Below are positions 8,731-19,537 of a stretch of 64,000 nt of DNA, one piece after another. How positions within the stretch are numbered: position 1 is the stretch's first letter; each line of letters starts with the position of its first letter. The position numbers and the translations under genes are program-made. Below the pieces are notes generated by a model. It saw only the letters and a program-made list of their open reading frames with translations. It was not told where the DNA came from and ran no database searches. The DNA is from Alphaproteobacteria bacterium (GTDB lineage: Bacteria > Pseudomonadota > Alphaproteobacteria > SP197): NCBI GenBank assembly GCA_009694045.1, contig SHVY01000005.1:1-64000 (forward strand). Direction: 5' to 3'.

Positions 8731-9941
8731 GGTGCCCCGCGGCGCGCGAGGTATTCCGCGACGGACGCGGCCAGGCGGCGGGCGATCTCGGTCTTGGCGG
8801 CCGGCTCCCAGGTCTCGACCCCGTCGTCGGTCACCAGATGCACGGCGTTGGTCTCGCCGCCGAAGGTCTCGGTGCCGGCGCTCACGTCGTTGGCGACGAT
8901 CCAGTCGCAGCCCTTCTTGCGCCGCTTCGCCCTGGCGTTGGCGATCAGGTTCTCGGTCTCGGCTGCGAACCCGACCACCAGCGTCGGCCGCTTGGGTCCC
9001 CGCTTGGCGAGCGTCGCCAGGATGTCCGGGTTCTCCACCAGCGCGAGGGTCGGCGGATTCTTGCCGTTCTTCTTGATCTTAGCGCGGGCCGGCTTGGCCA
9101 CGCGCCAGTCGCTCACCGCCGCGGCGCAGACCGCCACGTCCACCGGCAGCCCCGCCTGGCAGGCGGCGAGCATCTCGATGGCCGAGGTCACCCGCCGCAC
9201 GCGCACGCCCGCCGGATCGGGCTCTTGGGTCGGGCCGCTGACCAGAGTGACGTCGGCGCCCAGCCGCGCCAGGGCGGCGGCGATCGCGTGACCCTGCTTG
9301 CCCGACGAGCGGTTGGCGATGAAGCGGACCGGATCGATCGCCTCGACCGTCGGCCCGGAGGTGACGAGGGCGCGGCAGCCGGCGAGCCTGGGTCCGTCGC
9401 CGTCGCCCAGCCGGCCATGGATCGCGGCCAGGATGTCGGCGGGTTCGGCCATGCGGCCCATGCCGAACTCGCCGCAGGCCATATTGCCCTCCCCGGGGCC
9501 GACCACGGCGACGCCATCCGCGACCAGGCGGGCGAGGTTTCGCTGCGTGGCCGCGTGGTGCCACATGCGGTGGTTCATGGCCGGGGCGATCAGCACCCCC
9601 TTGTCGCTGGCCAGCAGCACGGCTCCGGCCAGGTCGCCGGCCAGGCCCGCCGCCATGCGGGCGATCAGATCGGCGGTCGCCGGCGCGACCACGACCAGGT
9701 CGGCCTCGCGGGTAAGGCGGATGTGGCCCATCTCGCTTTCATCGGTCAGCGAGAAAAGGTCGCCATGGACCTTGTCCTCGGTCAGGGCCTGGAGCGACAG
9801 CGGCGTGACGAAGTGGCTGCCCGCTTCGGTCAGAACGGCGCGGACACTGGCACCCTCGCGGCGCAGCAGCCGGACCAGCTCCAGCGCCTTGTAGGCCGCG
9901 ATGCCGCCGCCGACGATCAGCAGGATCCGCATCCCCGTCAT
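8727..9941 (-). CDS. coaBC: Bifunctional phosphopantothenoylcysteine decarboxylase / phosphopantothenate-cysteine ligase
   Basis: [54 protein letters not shown]. Confidence 0.95.
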   Translation of the reverse strand: MTGMRILLIVGGGIAAYKALELVRLLRREGASVRAVLTEAGSHFVTPLSLQALTEDKVHGDLFSLTDESEMGHIRLTREADLVVVAPATADLIARMAAGLAGDLAGAVLLASDKGVLIAPAMNHRMWHHAATQRNLARLVADGVAVVGPGEGNMACGEFGMGRMAEPADILAAIHGRLGDGDGPRLAGCRALVTSGPTVEAIDPVRFIANRSSGKQGHAIAAALARLGADVTLVSGPTQEPDPAGVRVRRVTSAIEMLAACQAGLPVDVAVCAAAVSDWRVAKPARAKIKKNGKNPPTLALVENPDILATLAKRGPKRPTLVVGFAAETENLIANARAKRRKKGCDWIVANDVSAGTETFGGETNAVHLVTDDGVETWEPAAKTEIARRLAASVAEYLARRGAP

Positions 9942-10414
9942 GCGAGCGCGCCTTCGCGGATTTCGGCCGCATGATGGACCGGAAAGTTCACCGAATTGGC
10001 GATGAAGCAATAGTCCCGCGCCGCGCCATGCAGGGCTTCCGCCTTTGCCCGGTCGGCGCCGGCGCCAAGGGAAACCCGCGGCCGCAGCGTCGCGGCGACG
10101 AAGCGCATGCGGCCGTCCTTCAGGGTGACGCTGCCCTCGGGCGCGTCCTCGTACGCTACCACGGCGATGCGCGCGTTGGCGCACAGCGCCAGGTACGTCA
10201 GCATGTGGCAGGCGGCCAGGGCGGCCAGCAGCATCTCCTCCGGATTCCAGGCGCCAGGATCACCATGGTAGTTCGGGTCCGCCGAACCCAGGAGCGGCGG
10301 CTTGCCGGCGATCTCGACCCGGTAGGCGCGGCTGAAGGCACCGTCCTTGCCGGTGGGACCGTCGGCCGCGCCGGTCCATGCCAGGCGCGCCCGATAGTGG
10401 TGTTCCTTAGCCAT
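9938..10414 (-). CDS. OsmC-family protein
   Basis: NPEEMLLAALAACHMLTYLALCA motif; C-terminal ANSVNFPV. Confidence 0.85.
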   Translation of the reverse strand: MAKEHHYRARLAWTGAADGPTGKDGAFSRAYRVEIAGKPPLLGSADPNYHGDPGAWNPEEMLLAALAACHMLTYLALCANARIAVVAYEDAPEGSVTLKDGRMRFVAATLRPRVSLGAGADRAKAEALHGAARDYCFIANSVNFPVHHAAEIREGALA

Positions 10415-10516
10415 GGACCAAGGCTAAGGCACCATCCGCCTCGCGGCAACCTTGCGCGTGCGGTGCCGTGCATCGTCCTGTAGACTCGACCGTCCGTTCC
10501 CCCATGGAGGTCGAGC

Positions 10517-10774
10517 ATGCGGTCGTCGGTCGCCAAGGTAGGTCACCATCTGGCCCTGATCCTGCCCGAGTCCTATTGCGAGGAGGCGGGGTTGAGCGAG
10601 GGGTCGTTCATCGACCTGGACGTGAACGGCGATCGCCTCACCATTCGGCCGGTTCACTACGGCGTCGGCGACCTCATCGCCCGGCTCAAGAACCCCGAGC
10701 TGAAGCCCACGGACGCCGCGTCCCAGCAGGCGGGCGACGTCCTGCCGGCCAAGGTCAGCACCCGCCGGCTCTGA
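10517..10774 (+). CDS. AbrB/MazE-like DNA-binding protein (orphan antitoxin-like)
   Basis: VAKVGHHLALILPESYCEEAGLSEGSFIDLDVNGDRLTIRP swapped-hairpin AbrB pattern. Confidence 0.75.
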   Translation: MRSSVAKVGHHLALILPESYCEEAGLSEGSFIDLDVNGDRLTIRPVHYGVGDLIARLKNPELKPTDAASQQAGDVLPAKVSTRRL

Positions 10775-10783
10775 ACGTCCGGC

Positions 10784-11550
10784 TCAACCCAAAAGCCGCG
10801 CGGCGTCGCCCAGGCGGATCGGCCCGCTCGCCTCGACCGAGGCGAATACGCCGAGGTAGGCGCCGTTCGCCGCCGTGACGGCCTTGAGCACGCCCGGGCC
10901 GTCCGCCAGGTCGCGTTGGCTCATCGTGGTGATGGCGCAGCGCTTCGAGCGCTCCAGGACGCGGAGCCGCGCGCCGCCGAGGGTCAGCGTCCGCCCCACC
11001 CACTCGTCCTCGACGAACCCCGCGGCCCCGGCCGGCGTCGCGATCACGATGTTGGGGCGGAAGCGGCGGATGTCGGCTCCGGCGTGGGCCTGCGCGATCC
11101 GCGCCAGCGTGGCCGTGGTCATGACGTGGATCGGGCGTTCGGCATCGGAATCGAGATTGATGTCCTCGGGCCGGGTCGCGGGCGAGGGCGTCTCGCGCCA
11201 GCGCAAGGGTGCCAGCACGGCGGGACGCCCCAACGCCTTCGCGATGCGCGCACCGATATCGGCGGCGTCGCTCCGCACGCTATCCCCGTCGGGCAGGTCG
11301 AGGGTGACGGGCGGGGCGGCACCGGGCCGTGGCGGCGCCTCGTAGCGCGCGGCCCAGTGCAGCAGGTCGTGCTCGCGGCGGAACATCATGGTGGTGAGCT
11401 TCGCGCCGGTGGCCGGATCGGCGAGGCCCCAGACGCGATCTCCCAGCAACCCCTCGCCGACCACCGCGACGCTCTCCAACTCCTCGCCGGCCATGCCGCT
11501 GACCGGATAGCGCCAGAGCCGCGCTACCGTGCCGACCGCCATCTCGCCCA
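10784..11550 (-). CDS. MOSC domain-containing protein
   Basis: VARLWRYPVSGMAGEELESVAV...LLGDRVWGL; CAITTMSQ...; FRPNIVI. Confidence 0.85.
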
Positions 11551-11586
11551 TCGCGTGTTCCCTGTCCCGTGCCGCCGGCCTAAGTG

Positions 11587-13125
11587 TTAGCCCAGCAGGG
11601 CGACGAGGACCAGCGTCACGGCGGCGCCAACCAGCACCCACAGCAGCGCGGACCAGCCACGGCCGCGGTCTCCACGAAGTGCTGCAAGACTCGCGGGATC
11701 CAGGCGCAGGGTGCCGCGTTGCAGGGTGCCCAGCGCGGCCTCCGCCTCGGCGATCAGGCGCGGCAGGCGGCGGGCCGTCGCGAGGCCTTCTTGCACTGCT
11801 TCCCGGAGCTGTCCCTCGGGTCCGCGATGCTCGGCCACCCAAGCCTCGACCAGCGGCCGCGCCAGCTCCCACATGTTGATCGACGGGTTCAAGCGCCGGC
11901 CGACGCCTTCGGCCACCACCATGGTCTTCTGCAGCAGCAGAAGCTGTGGCTGGGTCTCCATGCCGAAGGACTCGGCGATGCGGAACAGCTGGGCGAGGAG
12001 CCGGGCGATCGAGATCTCGCTGAGGGCCAGGCCCAGGATAGGCTCGCCGATCGACCGGCAAGCCTGCCCGAAGGCTTCGCGCGAGCGCCCCGAGGGGACG
12101 TAGCCCGCCGCGAAGTGGGCCTCGGCGACCCGGGCGTAGTCGCGGGTGAGGAAGCCCACGAGGATGTCCGCGAGATGGCCGCGCGTGGCCAGATCCAGCC
12201 GGCCCATGATGCCGAAATCGACCAGGACAAGGGCGCCGTCGGCGGCGACGAACAGGTTCCCGGGGTGCATGTCGGCGTGGAAGAACCCGTGGCGAAACGC
12301 CTGCTTGAAGAGGGCGCAGGCGGCCTTGGCGAGCACCTGGTCCAGGTCGTGTCCGGCGGCCAGCAGCGCCTCGCGCTCGTCGATGGCCACGCCGGCGATG
12401 CGCTCGAGGGTCAGGACCCGGGCGCCGGTGCGCTGCCAGTCGATTGCCGGAATCCGGATGTCCGGATCGCCCGCCAGATCCTCGGCCAGCTCGGCCGCCG
12501 CCGCCGCCTCCATGCGCAAATCCATTTCCAGCCGCACCGTCTCGGCGAACGCGGCGACGACCTCGACCGGCTTCAGCCGCGCAAGACCGAGTCGAAACCG
12601 CAGCGCCAGACGTGCCAGCCAATCCAGCAGCGCCAGATCGCGGGCGAAGGCGGCCTCGATGCCGGGCCGCAGCACCTTGACCGCCACCTCGCGGCCATCG
12701 GGGGTCACGGCGAAATGCACTTGGGCGATCGAGGCCGCCGCCACCGTCTGGTCGTCGAACGCCACGAACAAGTCGTCCACGGGTCGGCCAAGGTCCGCGG
12801 CGATCGCCGCCCGCGCTTCCGTTCCGGGAAATGGGGGCAGCCGATCCTGAAGTGTCGCCAGGTCCTCGGCCATCGCCTCGCCGACCAGATCCGGCCGCAC
12901 CGACAGGGCCTGGCCCAGCTTCACGAAGGCGGGGCCGAGCTCGGCCAGGGCCGCCGCCAGCCTCTGCCCTGGCCGGCCCAATGTCGGGGGAGGGGCGAAG
13001 CGCCGGGCCAGCCACAGGGCCGGGGCCGGCGCGCCGGCGGCCCCGAGGACGAAGAGTGCGTCGTGGCGGACAAAGGTGCGTCCGATGTGCAGCAGACGCG
13101 AAAGGTGCCGGAGGGTGTCGCCCAT
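11587..13125 (-). CDS. ubiB: ABC1/UbiB-family ubiquinone biosynthesis protein kinase
   Basis: LGPAFVKLGQALSVRPDL, VAAASIAQVHFA, FRHGFFHADMHPGNLF, LVDFGIMGRLD. Confidence 0.95.
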   Translation of the reverse strand: MGDTLRHLSRLLHIGRTFVRHDALFVLGAAGAPAPALWLARRFAPPPTLGRPGQRLAAALAELGPAFVKLGQALSVRPDLVGEAMAEDLATLQDRLPPFPGTEARAAIAADLGRPVDDLFVAFDDQTVAAASIAQVHFAVTPDGREVAVKVLRPGIEAAFARDLALLDWLARLALRFRLGLARLKPVEVVAAFAETVRLEMDLRMEAAAAAELAEDLAGDPDIRIPAIDWQRTGARVLTLERIAGVAIDEREALLAAGHDLDQVLAKAACALFKQAFRHGFFHADMHPGNLFVAADGALVLVDFGIMGRLDLATRGHLADILVGFLTRDYARVAEAHFAAGYVPSGRSREAFGQACRSIGEPILGLALSEISIARLLAQLFRIAESFGMETQPQLLLLQKTMVVAEGVGRRLNPSINMWELARPLVEAWVAEHRGPEGQLREAVQEGLATARRLPRLIAEAEAALGTLQRGTLRLDPASLAALRGDRGRGWSALLWVLVGAAVTLVLVALLG

Positions 13126-13138
13126 GGTCTCCCGGCGC

Positions 13139-13909
13139 TTACACCCGCCAGGCGGAATGAAGTGCCGCGACCCCGCCGGTCAGGTTTCGCACCCGAACCC
13201 CGGCGAAGCCCGCGGCCTCGATCCGCGCGGCGAACGCGGCCTGGTCGGGGAACCGGCGGATGCTCTCGGCCAGATAGCGATAGGCGTCGCGATCGTGCGC
13301 CACCAACTCGCCCAGCACGGGCAGCACGCGGAAGGAGTAGGCGTCGTACAGGGGCCGAAGGAAGGGCACGACAAGGAGGCTGAACTCGAGGCACAGGAAC
13401 CGTCCGCCGGGGGCGAGAACCCGTCGGGCCTCGGCCATGGCGCGATCCAGGTGGGTAACGTTGCGCAGCCCGAACGCGACCGTGTAGGCATCGACGCAGG
13501 AGTCCGGCAACGGCAGGGCCTCGGCGTCGCCCACGGTCCAGGTAACGCCGCCGACGATGCCCCGGTTGATCGCCCGGTCACGCCCCAGCGCGACCATGTC
13601 GGGGGTCAGGTCGCAGACGACGATGGAACAGTCGTCGCGCCGGCCCAAGAGGTCCGCGATCCGGAACGCGACATCGCCGGTGCCGCCGGCCACGTCCACC
13701 ACCCGCAGCGGGGGCTTGGGATCCAACCACGCGACCATGGCGTCCTTCCACAGGCGGTGGGCGCCCGCGCTCATCAAGTCGTTCATCAGGTCGTAGCGTT
13801 CGGCCACGCGGCCGAACAGACCGCGCACCAGTCCGGGTTTTTCGGTCGCGGCGACTTGGGCGTAGCCGAAGTCGGCCTCGCCCGCGTCATGCCGAGGTTT
13901 GCTGGCCAT
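13139..13909 (-). CDS. ubiE: Ubiquinone/menaquinone biosynthesis C-methyltransferase
   Basis: [42 protein letters not shown]. Confidence 0.95.
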   Translation of the reverse strand: MASKPRHDAGEADFGYAQVAATEKPGLVRGLFGRVAERYDLMNDLMSAGAHRLWKDAMVAWLDPKPPLRVVDVAGGTGDVAFRIADLLGRRDDCSIVVCDLTPDMVALGRDRAINRGIVGGVTWTVGDAEALPLPDSCVDAYTVAFGLRNVTHLDRAMAEARRVLAPGGRFLCLEFSLLVVPFLRPLYDAYSFRVLPVLGELVAHDRDAYRYLAESIRRFPDQAAFAARIEAAGFAGVRVRNLTGGVAALHSAWRV

Positions 13910-13956
13910 CGACTGCGACCATAGCGCCGACCCGGGAAGCACGCTACCGTGCGGCC

Positions 13957-14787
13957 ATGCCGGAACTCCCCGAGGTCGAGACCGTCCGCCGTGGCCTTGC
14001 GCGGGTTCTGGAAGGTCGGCTGCTGGTTCGGGTCGAACAGCGTCGGCCGGATCTGCGGTTCCCCCTCCCGCCCCGTTTCGCCGCGCGGCTGACCGGCCGC
14101 CGGGTCCTCGGCCTCCGACGGCGGGCGAAATACCTTCTCATCGACCTCGATGGGGACGAGGTGCTGATCGCCCATCTTGGCATGTCCGGCCGCCTGGTGG
14201 TGAGCCATGGCGTGGCGCCGCCGCCCCATCGCCATGATCACGTCATCTTGCATGTCGAGGGCGGCGAGCGGGTGACGTACAACGACGCCCGGCGCTTCGG
14301 GATGATGACCCTGGTGGCGAGCGGGGAGGTCGATCGCCACCCGCTGATCGCCAAGCTGGCGCCCGATCCCCTGGAGCCGATGGTCGACGGCCCCTTTCTC
14401 GCCGACCGTTTCAAGGGCAAGGCGACACCGATCAAGGCGGCGCTCCTCGATCAGCGGGTCGTGTCCGGTGTCGGCAACATCTATGCCTGCGAGGCGCTGT
14501 TCCGTGCCCGCCTGTCGCCGCGGCGCCTGGCGGGAACGGTCCAGGGGGTCCGGGCCGATCGGCTCGCCCATGCGCTGCGCGAGGTCCTGGGCCAGGCCAT
14601 CGCCGCGGGCGGCTCCTCGCTCCGGGACTATGTCCAGGCGGACGGCGAGCTCGGCTACTTCCAGCACCAATGGGCGGTCTATGACCATGAAGGAGACCCT
14701 TGTCCCGGGTGCACCTGCAAGGGCACGATCCGGCGCATCGCGCAGGGGGGACGGTCGACGTTCTACTGCCCGACCCGGCAAAAATAG
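13957..14787 (+). CDS. mutM: Formamidopyrimidine-DNA glycosylase
   Basis: [15 protein letters not shown]-terminus; [18 protein letters not shown]-terminal zinc finger C-x2-C...C. Confidence 0.97.
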   Translation: MPELPEVETVRRGLARVLEGRLLVRVEQRRPDLRFPLPPRFAARLTGRRVLGLRRRAKYLLIDLDGDEVLIAHLGMSGRLVVSHGVAPPPHRHDHVILHVEGGERVTYNDARRFGMMTLVASGEVDRHPLIAKLAPDPLEPMVDGPFLADRFKGKATPIKAALLDQRVVSGVGNIYACEALFRARLSPRRLAGTVQGVRADRLAHALREVLGQAIAAGGSSLRDYVQADGELGYFQHQWAVYDHEGDPCPGCTCKGTIRRIAQGGRSTFYCPTRQK

Positions 14788-14836
14788 GCCCGGCAAAGCT
14801 AGGCCCGACAAAGATTAGGCCCGACAAAGATTAGGA
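14771..14836. repeat. Short tandem repeat, consensus cccg[ag]caaagattagg, about 4 units, overlapping the mutM stop codon
   Basis: cccggcaaaaatagg / cccggcaaagctagg / cccgacaaagattagg / cccgacaaagattagg. Confidence 0.8.
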
Positions 14837-14844
14837 TTATCCCC

Positions 14845-15204
14845 ATGCGCCTCGCCGCCCGCCGTATCGCCGGCGCCCTCGCCATCCTAGCGCTCCTCTC
14901 CGGCCCCGTGCTGGCCCAGGGCTTCGTCACCGGCATCGATGATCTTCCCCTCATGCTCGGGCTTGCCGAGGTCGCGGGCCAGGGAACGGTGTTCGACAAG
15001 GCGGAGGGTCGGATCGTCGAGGCCTATGCCGTGGGAAACCTGACGACCGCCGATGTAGCGGACTTCTATCTGGCCACCCTGCCGCAACTCGGATGGCGGG
15101 AAGTCGGCGAGCTCGCCTGGCGGCGCGAGGGCGAGGAGCTCGCCATCACGTTCGAGGAAACCGGCGGCGGGCTGACGGTGCGCTTCAGCCTGGCGCCGCG
15201 CTGA
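14845..15204 (+). CDS. Secreted hypothetical protein
   Basis: N-terminal signal peptide ([25 protein letters not shown]); no family recognised. Confidence 0.6.
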   Translation: MRLAARRIAGALAILALLSGPVLAQGFVTGIDDLPLMLGLAEVAGQGTVFDKAEGRIVEAYAVGNLTTADVADFYLATLPQLGWREVGELAWRREGEELAITFEETGGGLTVRFSLAPR

Positions 15205-15230
15205 ATCCCAATCCCTCACCGGAGAATTTC

Positions 15231-16004
15231 ATGTCGTACGAGACCCTGCTGGTCGAAAGCCGCGGCCCGGTCGGCCTGATCACGTTGAACCGGCCGAAGG
15301 CGCTGAACGCGATCAACGCCCGCCTGATCGAGGAGCTGCTGGCGGCGCTGGCGGTCCTCGACGCCGACGATCGTCTCGGTGCGATCGTGCTCACGGGCGG
15401 CGAGCGCGCCTTCGCCGCCGGCGCCGACATCAAGGAAATGCAGGCGCGCGATTTCGGCGACGCCACCGCCACGCGCTTCATCGATCCCTGGTCCCGGATC
15501 GCGGCAACCCGCAAGCCGCTGATCGCCGCGGTCTCGGGCGTAGCACTCGGCGGCGGCTGCGAGATCGCGATGATGTGCGACATCATCCTCGCCGCCGAAG
15601 GCGCGAAGTTCGGTCAGCCCGAGATCAAGCTGGGCGTGATTCCGGGCGGTGGCGGCACGCAGCGGCTTACCCGGGCGATCGGCAAGTCCAAGGCGATGAT
15701 GCTGATCCTGACCGGCGACCCGATCGACGCCCAGACGGCGGAGCGCTGGGGACTGGTCGCGCGGGTGGTGCCGGCCGCGGATTTGCTGTCCGAGGCCCTC
15801 GCGCTCGCGGGGAAGATCGCCGCTCTGTCCCAGCCGGTGGTGGCGATGGCGAAGGAAGCGGTCAACCGGGCCGAGGAAACCGCGCTCGCCGAGGGTCTTT
15901 TGTTCGAAAGACGGCAGTTCTACGCCTGTTTCGCGCTGGCGGATCGGGCCGAGGGCATGGCGGCCTTCGTCGAGAAGCGCCCGGCCAAGTTCGCGCACCG
16001 TTGA
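15231..16004 (+). CDS. Enoyl-CoA hydratase
   Basis: [53 protein letters not shown]. Confidence 0.95.
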   Translation: MSYETLLVESRGPVGLITLNRPKALNAINARLIEELLAALAVLDADDRLGAIVLTGGERAFAAGADIKEMQARDFGDATATRFIDPWSRIAATRKPLIAAVSGVALGGGCEIAMMCDIILAAEGAKFGQPEIKLGVIPGGGGTQRLTRAIGKSKAMMLILTGDPIDAQTAERWGLVARVVPAADLLSEALALAGKIAALSQPVVAMAKEAVNRAEETALAEGLLFERRQFYACFALADRAEGMAAFVEKRPAKFAHR

Positions 16005-16059
16005 CCATCCGCCGCCGCCGTCCTATAAGCCACGCTTCCCTACACCGAACGCGAAAATC

Positions 16060-16323
16060 ATGGCCAACACAGCACAAGCCCGCAAGCGCATCCGCCAGAC
16101 CGAACGCCGCACCACGGTGAACCGTGCCCGCGTCACTCGGATCCGCACCGTCGTGAAGCGCGTCGAACTCGCGATCCTGTCCGGCGACAAGACAGCCGCG
16201 AAATTGGCGTTCGATTCGGCGGCGCCGATCATCCAGCAGGGCGCGGGGATCGGCATCCTGCATCGCAACACGGCGTCGCGGAAGATCTCCCGTCTGGCGG
16301 GACGCATCAAAGCGATGGCGTGA
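16060..16323 (+). CDS. rpsT: 30S ribosomal protein S20
   Basis: [30 protein letters not shown]...; Lys/Arg-rich, 87 aa; [13 protein letters not shown]. Confidence 0.95.
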   Translation: MANTAQARKRIRQTERRTTVNRARVTRIRTVVKRVELAILSGDKTAAKLAFDSAAPIIQQGAGIGILHRNTASRKISRLAGRIKAMA

Positions 16324-16552
16324 CGCGAAGTGTGGCACGAACGCGATAGCCGATGAAGAACCGCGACCGTTCCGCATTCGTCCCCGTTGCCATGGGCGTG
16401 GCATCGGGCGAGGCTTCCCCTCGCTCGCCGTGCACGGTTGCGGCGGGCCAAATCAAAGCGGACGCGAAGACGTCGCGAATGGCGGGGACGAAGGGGTCCC
16501 GCCGAAGGGCGTGGCTTTGTCTCGAGCCACGGGGCCGGGGAGGGAGGCATCG

Positions 16553-17008
16553 ATGACGGCGAGTGCGAGCGGTATCAAGGCGCGCAAGGCCGAGGGCTAT
16601 GCCGGCGACGTTACCGTCCAGGAAGCCTGGGCGATCCTCGAGAGGCAGCCGGCGGCGGTGCTGGTCGATGTCCGCACCACGGCGGAATGGTCCTTCGTCG
16701 GCGTGCCCGATCTCGCCCCGCTCGGCAAGCAGCCGTCGTTCCTGGCCTGGCAGGTGTTTCCGTCGATGCAGGTCAACCCGGACTTCGTGGCGGCCCTCGA
16801 GGCCGATGGGATCGACCGGGACGCGCCGCTCCTGTTCCTGTGTCGCAGCGGCGGCCGCAGCAAGGCGGCGGCGATCGCCATGACCGAGCGGGGCTTCACG
16901 TCCTGCTTCAATCTGCTCGACGGCTTCGAGGGCGCCGCTGACGAGAAGGGGCACCGCGGCACCCGCGCCGGATGGATGGCCGCCGGCCTTCCCTGGAAAC
17001 AGAGTTGA
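16553..17008 (+). CDS. Rhodanese-domain protein
   Basis: VLVDVRTTAEWSFVG...; LFLCRSGGRSKAAA active-site loop. Confidence 0.9.
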   Translation: MTASASGIKARKAEGYAGDVTVQEAWAILERQPAAVLVDVRTTAEWSFVGVPDLAPLGKQPSFLAWQVFPSMQVNPDFVAALEADGIDRDAPLLFLCRSGGRSKAAAIAMTERGFTSCFNLLDGFEGAADEKGHRGTRAGWMAAGLPWKQS

Positions 17009-17018
17009 GGCCGGGGCC

Positions 17019-18386
17019 ATGGGGGCGGGGGATCTAGGCGCCGAGCGCCGCGAGCAGTGGGGTCGCATCGTCGTCCGCCTTCGGGCCGAGATCGGCGAGA
17101 CGCAGTTCAAGAGCTGGCTCAACAATCTGCGCCTGGTGGCGGTGCGTGACGGCGTCGTCGTCTATGCCGTGCCCAGCCGCTTCGTGCGCGATTGGATCGT
17201 GCCCCGCTACGGCGATCGGCTTCGTTCCCTGTGGTTGGCCGAGGACGGGGCCGTGCGCAGCATCGCCATCGACATCGGGGAGTCCGACGGCGACGCGGCG
17301 GCGGTGAACGGGACCGATGCCTCGGCGACGGCCGTTCCCGTGGCCGATCCCCCGACGCGGGAGTTCACGGCGCTGCTGGACCCGCGCTACACGTTCGCGG
17401 ATTTCGTCGTCGGCAAGCCGAACGAGTTCGCCCACGCCGCCTCCCTCCGCGTCGCCGAAAGCGCCACGGTGACCTTCAACCCGCTCTATCTCTACGGCGG
17501 CGTCGGCCTCGGCAAGACCCATCTGATGCACGCCATCGCCTGGCAAATCCGCGGCCAGACTCCGAACCGCAAGGTGATCTACCTGTCGGCCGAGACGTTC
17601 ATGTACCAGTTCGTCCGGGCCCTGCGCTTCAAGGACACCATGGCGTTCAAGGAGCAGTTCCGCTCGGTCGACGTGTTGCTGATCGACGACGTGCAGTTCA
17701 TCAGCGGCAAGGAATCGACCCAGGAGGAGTTCTTCCACACCTTCAACGCCCTGATCGACCAGAACCGCCAGGTGGTGATCTCCGGCGACCGCCAGCCCTC
17801 GGACCTGGACGGCATGGAGGAACGCCTGCGCTCGCGCCTGGGCTGGGGCCTGGTGGCCGATATCCACCCCGCCGACTACGAGCTGCGCCTGGGGGTTCTG
17901 CTCGCCGAAGCGGAGCGCAGCGCCATCCCCGTGCCCCGCCGGGTTCTGGAGTTCATCGCCCACAAGATCGCCACCAACATCCGCGAGGTCGAAGGCGCGC
18001 TCAACCGGGTCATCGCCCACGCGACCCTAGTCGGCCGTCCGGTCACCCTCGAGGGTACCCACGAGATCCTCCGCGACCTTTTGCGCGCCCACGATCGGCG
18101 GGTCACGGTCGAGGAGATCCAGCGCAAGGTGGCGGAGCATTACAACACCCGCCTCGCCGACATGACCTCGGACCGCCGGGCACGGGCCGTCGCCCGGCCG
18201 CGTCAGGTGGCGATGTACCTGGCGAAGCAGCTCACCCAACGCAGCCTGCCCGAGATCGGCCGCAAGTTCGGCGGGCGCGACCACACCACCGTGATCCACG
18301 CCGTGCGCAGGGTCGACGAGTTGAAGCTCGGCGACCCGTCCTTCGCCGAGGACGTCGAGCTCTTGCGCCGCAGCCTGGAGAGCTGA
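17019..18386 (+). CDS. dnaA: Chromosomal replication initiator protein DnaA
   Basis: NPLYLYGGVGLGKTHLMHAI Walker A; VLLIDDVQFISGKESTQEEFFHTFN; C-terminal GGRDHTTVIHAVRRV. Confidence 0.98.
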   Translation: MGAGDLGAERREQWGRIVVRLRAEIGETQFKSWLNNLRLVAVRDGVVVYAVPSRFVRDWIVPRYGDRLRSLWLAEDGAVRSIAIDIGESDGDAAAVNGTDASATAVPVADPPTREFTALLDPRYTFADFVVGKPNEFAHAASLRVAESATVTFNPLYLYGGVGLGKTHLMHAIAWQIRGQTPNRKVIYLSAETFMYQFVRALRFKDTMAFKEQFRSVDVLLIDDVQFISGKESTQEEFFHTFNALIDQNRQVVISGDRQPSDLDGMEERLRSRLGWGLVADIHPADYELRLGVLLAEAERSAIPVPRRVLEFIAHKIATNIREVEGALNRVIAHATLVGRPVTLEGTHEILRDLLRAHDRRVTVEEIQRKVAEHYNTRLADMTSDRRARAVARPRQVAMYLAKQLTQRSLPEIGRKFGGRDHTTVIHAVRRVDELKLGDPSFAEDVELLRRSLES

Positions 18387-19537
18387 TGGCGGCGTCGGAC
18401 CCGCGCCTGTTCCCGGACGCCGATGAGCGCGGTCCCGACGGCGAGCTGTCGACCGGCACCCTGCCGTCCCAGCGCATCCGCGCGGCGATCCAGGACAAGA
18501 CGATCGCCGCGGTCGAGGAGATCGGCGAGGACCAGATCCAGCCCGCGAGTCTCGACCTCCGCCTCGGCTCCGTGGCCTACCGGGTGCGCGCGAGCTTCCT
18601 GCCCGGGGCGGACCGCGACCTCGACGGCAAGCTCGGTGCCTTCAACATGCACGAGTTCGATCTGACAAACGGCGCTGTGCTCGAGCAGGGTTGCGTCTAC
18701 ATCGTGCCGCTGATGGAGCACGTGCGCCTCGGCTACCGCATGTCGGGGATCGCCAGCCCGAAAAGCTCGGTCGGCCGGCTCAACCTCTTCACCCGCGTCA
18801 TCACCGACGGCGGCACCGAGTTCGACGTGGTGCGCAGCGGCTACCGGGGCAGGCTCTACGCCGAGATCTCGCCCCGCGGGTTCAGCATCCTGGTGCGCAA
18901 GGGCACCCGCCTCGTCCAGCTCCGCATCCGCAGCGGCAGCCCGCGGACCAGCGCCAAGGCGCTCCGGGACTTGCGCGAAACCCAGAACGTGGTGTCGGTG
19001 ACGGTCGACGACAGCGTGACCCGGGGCTATGCCATCACCGTCGACCTCAGGGGCCAGGGCCCGGGCAGCGTCATCGGCTATCGGGCGAAGCGGCACACCG
19101 ACGTGATCGACTACGACCGGGTGGGGGCGTACGACTCGGCGGACTTCTGGGAGCCGATCCTGGCGGGCAGGGACGATGGCCTGATCCTCGATCCGCAGGA
19201 TTTCTACATCCTGGCCTCGGAGAACACAATCAGCGTGCCCCCGGAATACGCGGCCGAGATGGCGGCATACGACACCCTGTATGGCGAATTCCGCGTCCAT
19301 TACGCCGGCTTCTTCGATCCCGGCTTCGGCCACGACGAGCAGGGAGGCGGCGGGACCCGCGCGGTGCTCGAAGTGCGCAGCCACGAGGTGCCGTTCCAGG
19401 TGGAGCACGGCCAGGTTGTCGGACGCCTGGTCTATGAACGCTTGACGGGCCGACCGGACAAGCTCTACGGCGCCGCCATCGGCTCGTCCTATCAACGCCA
19501 AGGATTGGCCCTCGCCAAGCAGTTCCGGCGACCGTGA
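18386..19537 (+). CDS. dcd: 2'-deoxycytidine 5'-triphosphate deaminase-like protein (long form)
   Basis: QPASLDLRLGSVAYRVR, SPKSSVGRLNLFTRVITDGGTEFD; ATG overlaps dnaA TGA by one base. Confidence 0.8.
   Translation: MAASDPRLFPDADERGPDGELSTGTLPSQRIRAAIQDKTIAAVEEIGEDQIQPASLDLRLGSVAYRVRASFLPGADRDLDGKLGAFNMHEFDLTNGAVLEQGCVYIVPLMEHVRLGYRMSGIASPKSSVGRLNLFTRVITDGGTEFDVVRSGYRGRLYAEISPRGFSILVRKGTRLVQLRIRSGSPRTSAKALRDLRETQNVVSVTVDDSVTRGYAITVDLRGQGPGSVIGYRAKRHTDVIDYDRVGAYDSADFWEPILAGRDDGLILDPQDFYILASENTISVPPEYAAEMAAYDTLYGEFRVHYAGFFDPGFGHDEQGGGGTRAVLEVRSHEVPFQVEHGQVVGRLVYERLTGRPDKLYGAAIGSSYQRQGLALAKQFRRP

Noticed and set aside
10784-13015. 743-aa minus-strand ORF spanning MOSC and part of ubiB
   Set aside because: Its C-terminal part is the true MOSC gene; the upstream part is an out-of-frame reading of ubiB, so the start was trimmed to 11550.
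16324-17018. Possible oriC beside dnaA
   Set aside because: No cluster of TTATCCACA-like DnaA boxes or AT-rich unwinding element was seen next to dnaA; the origin probably lies elsewhere.
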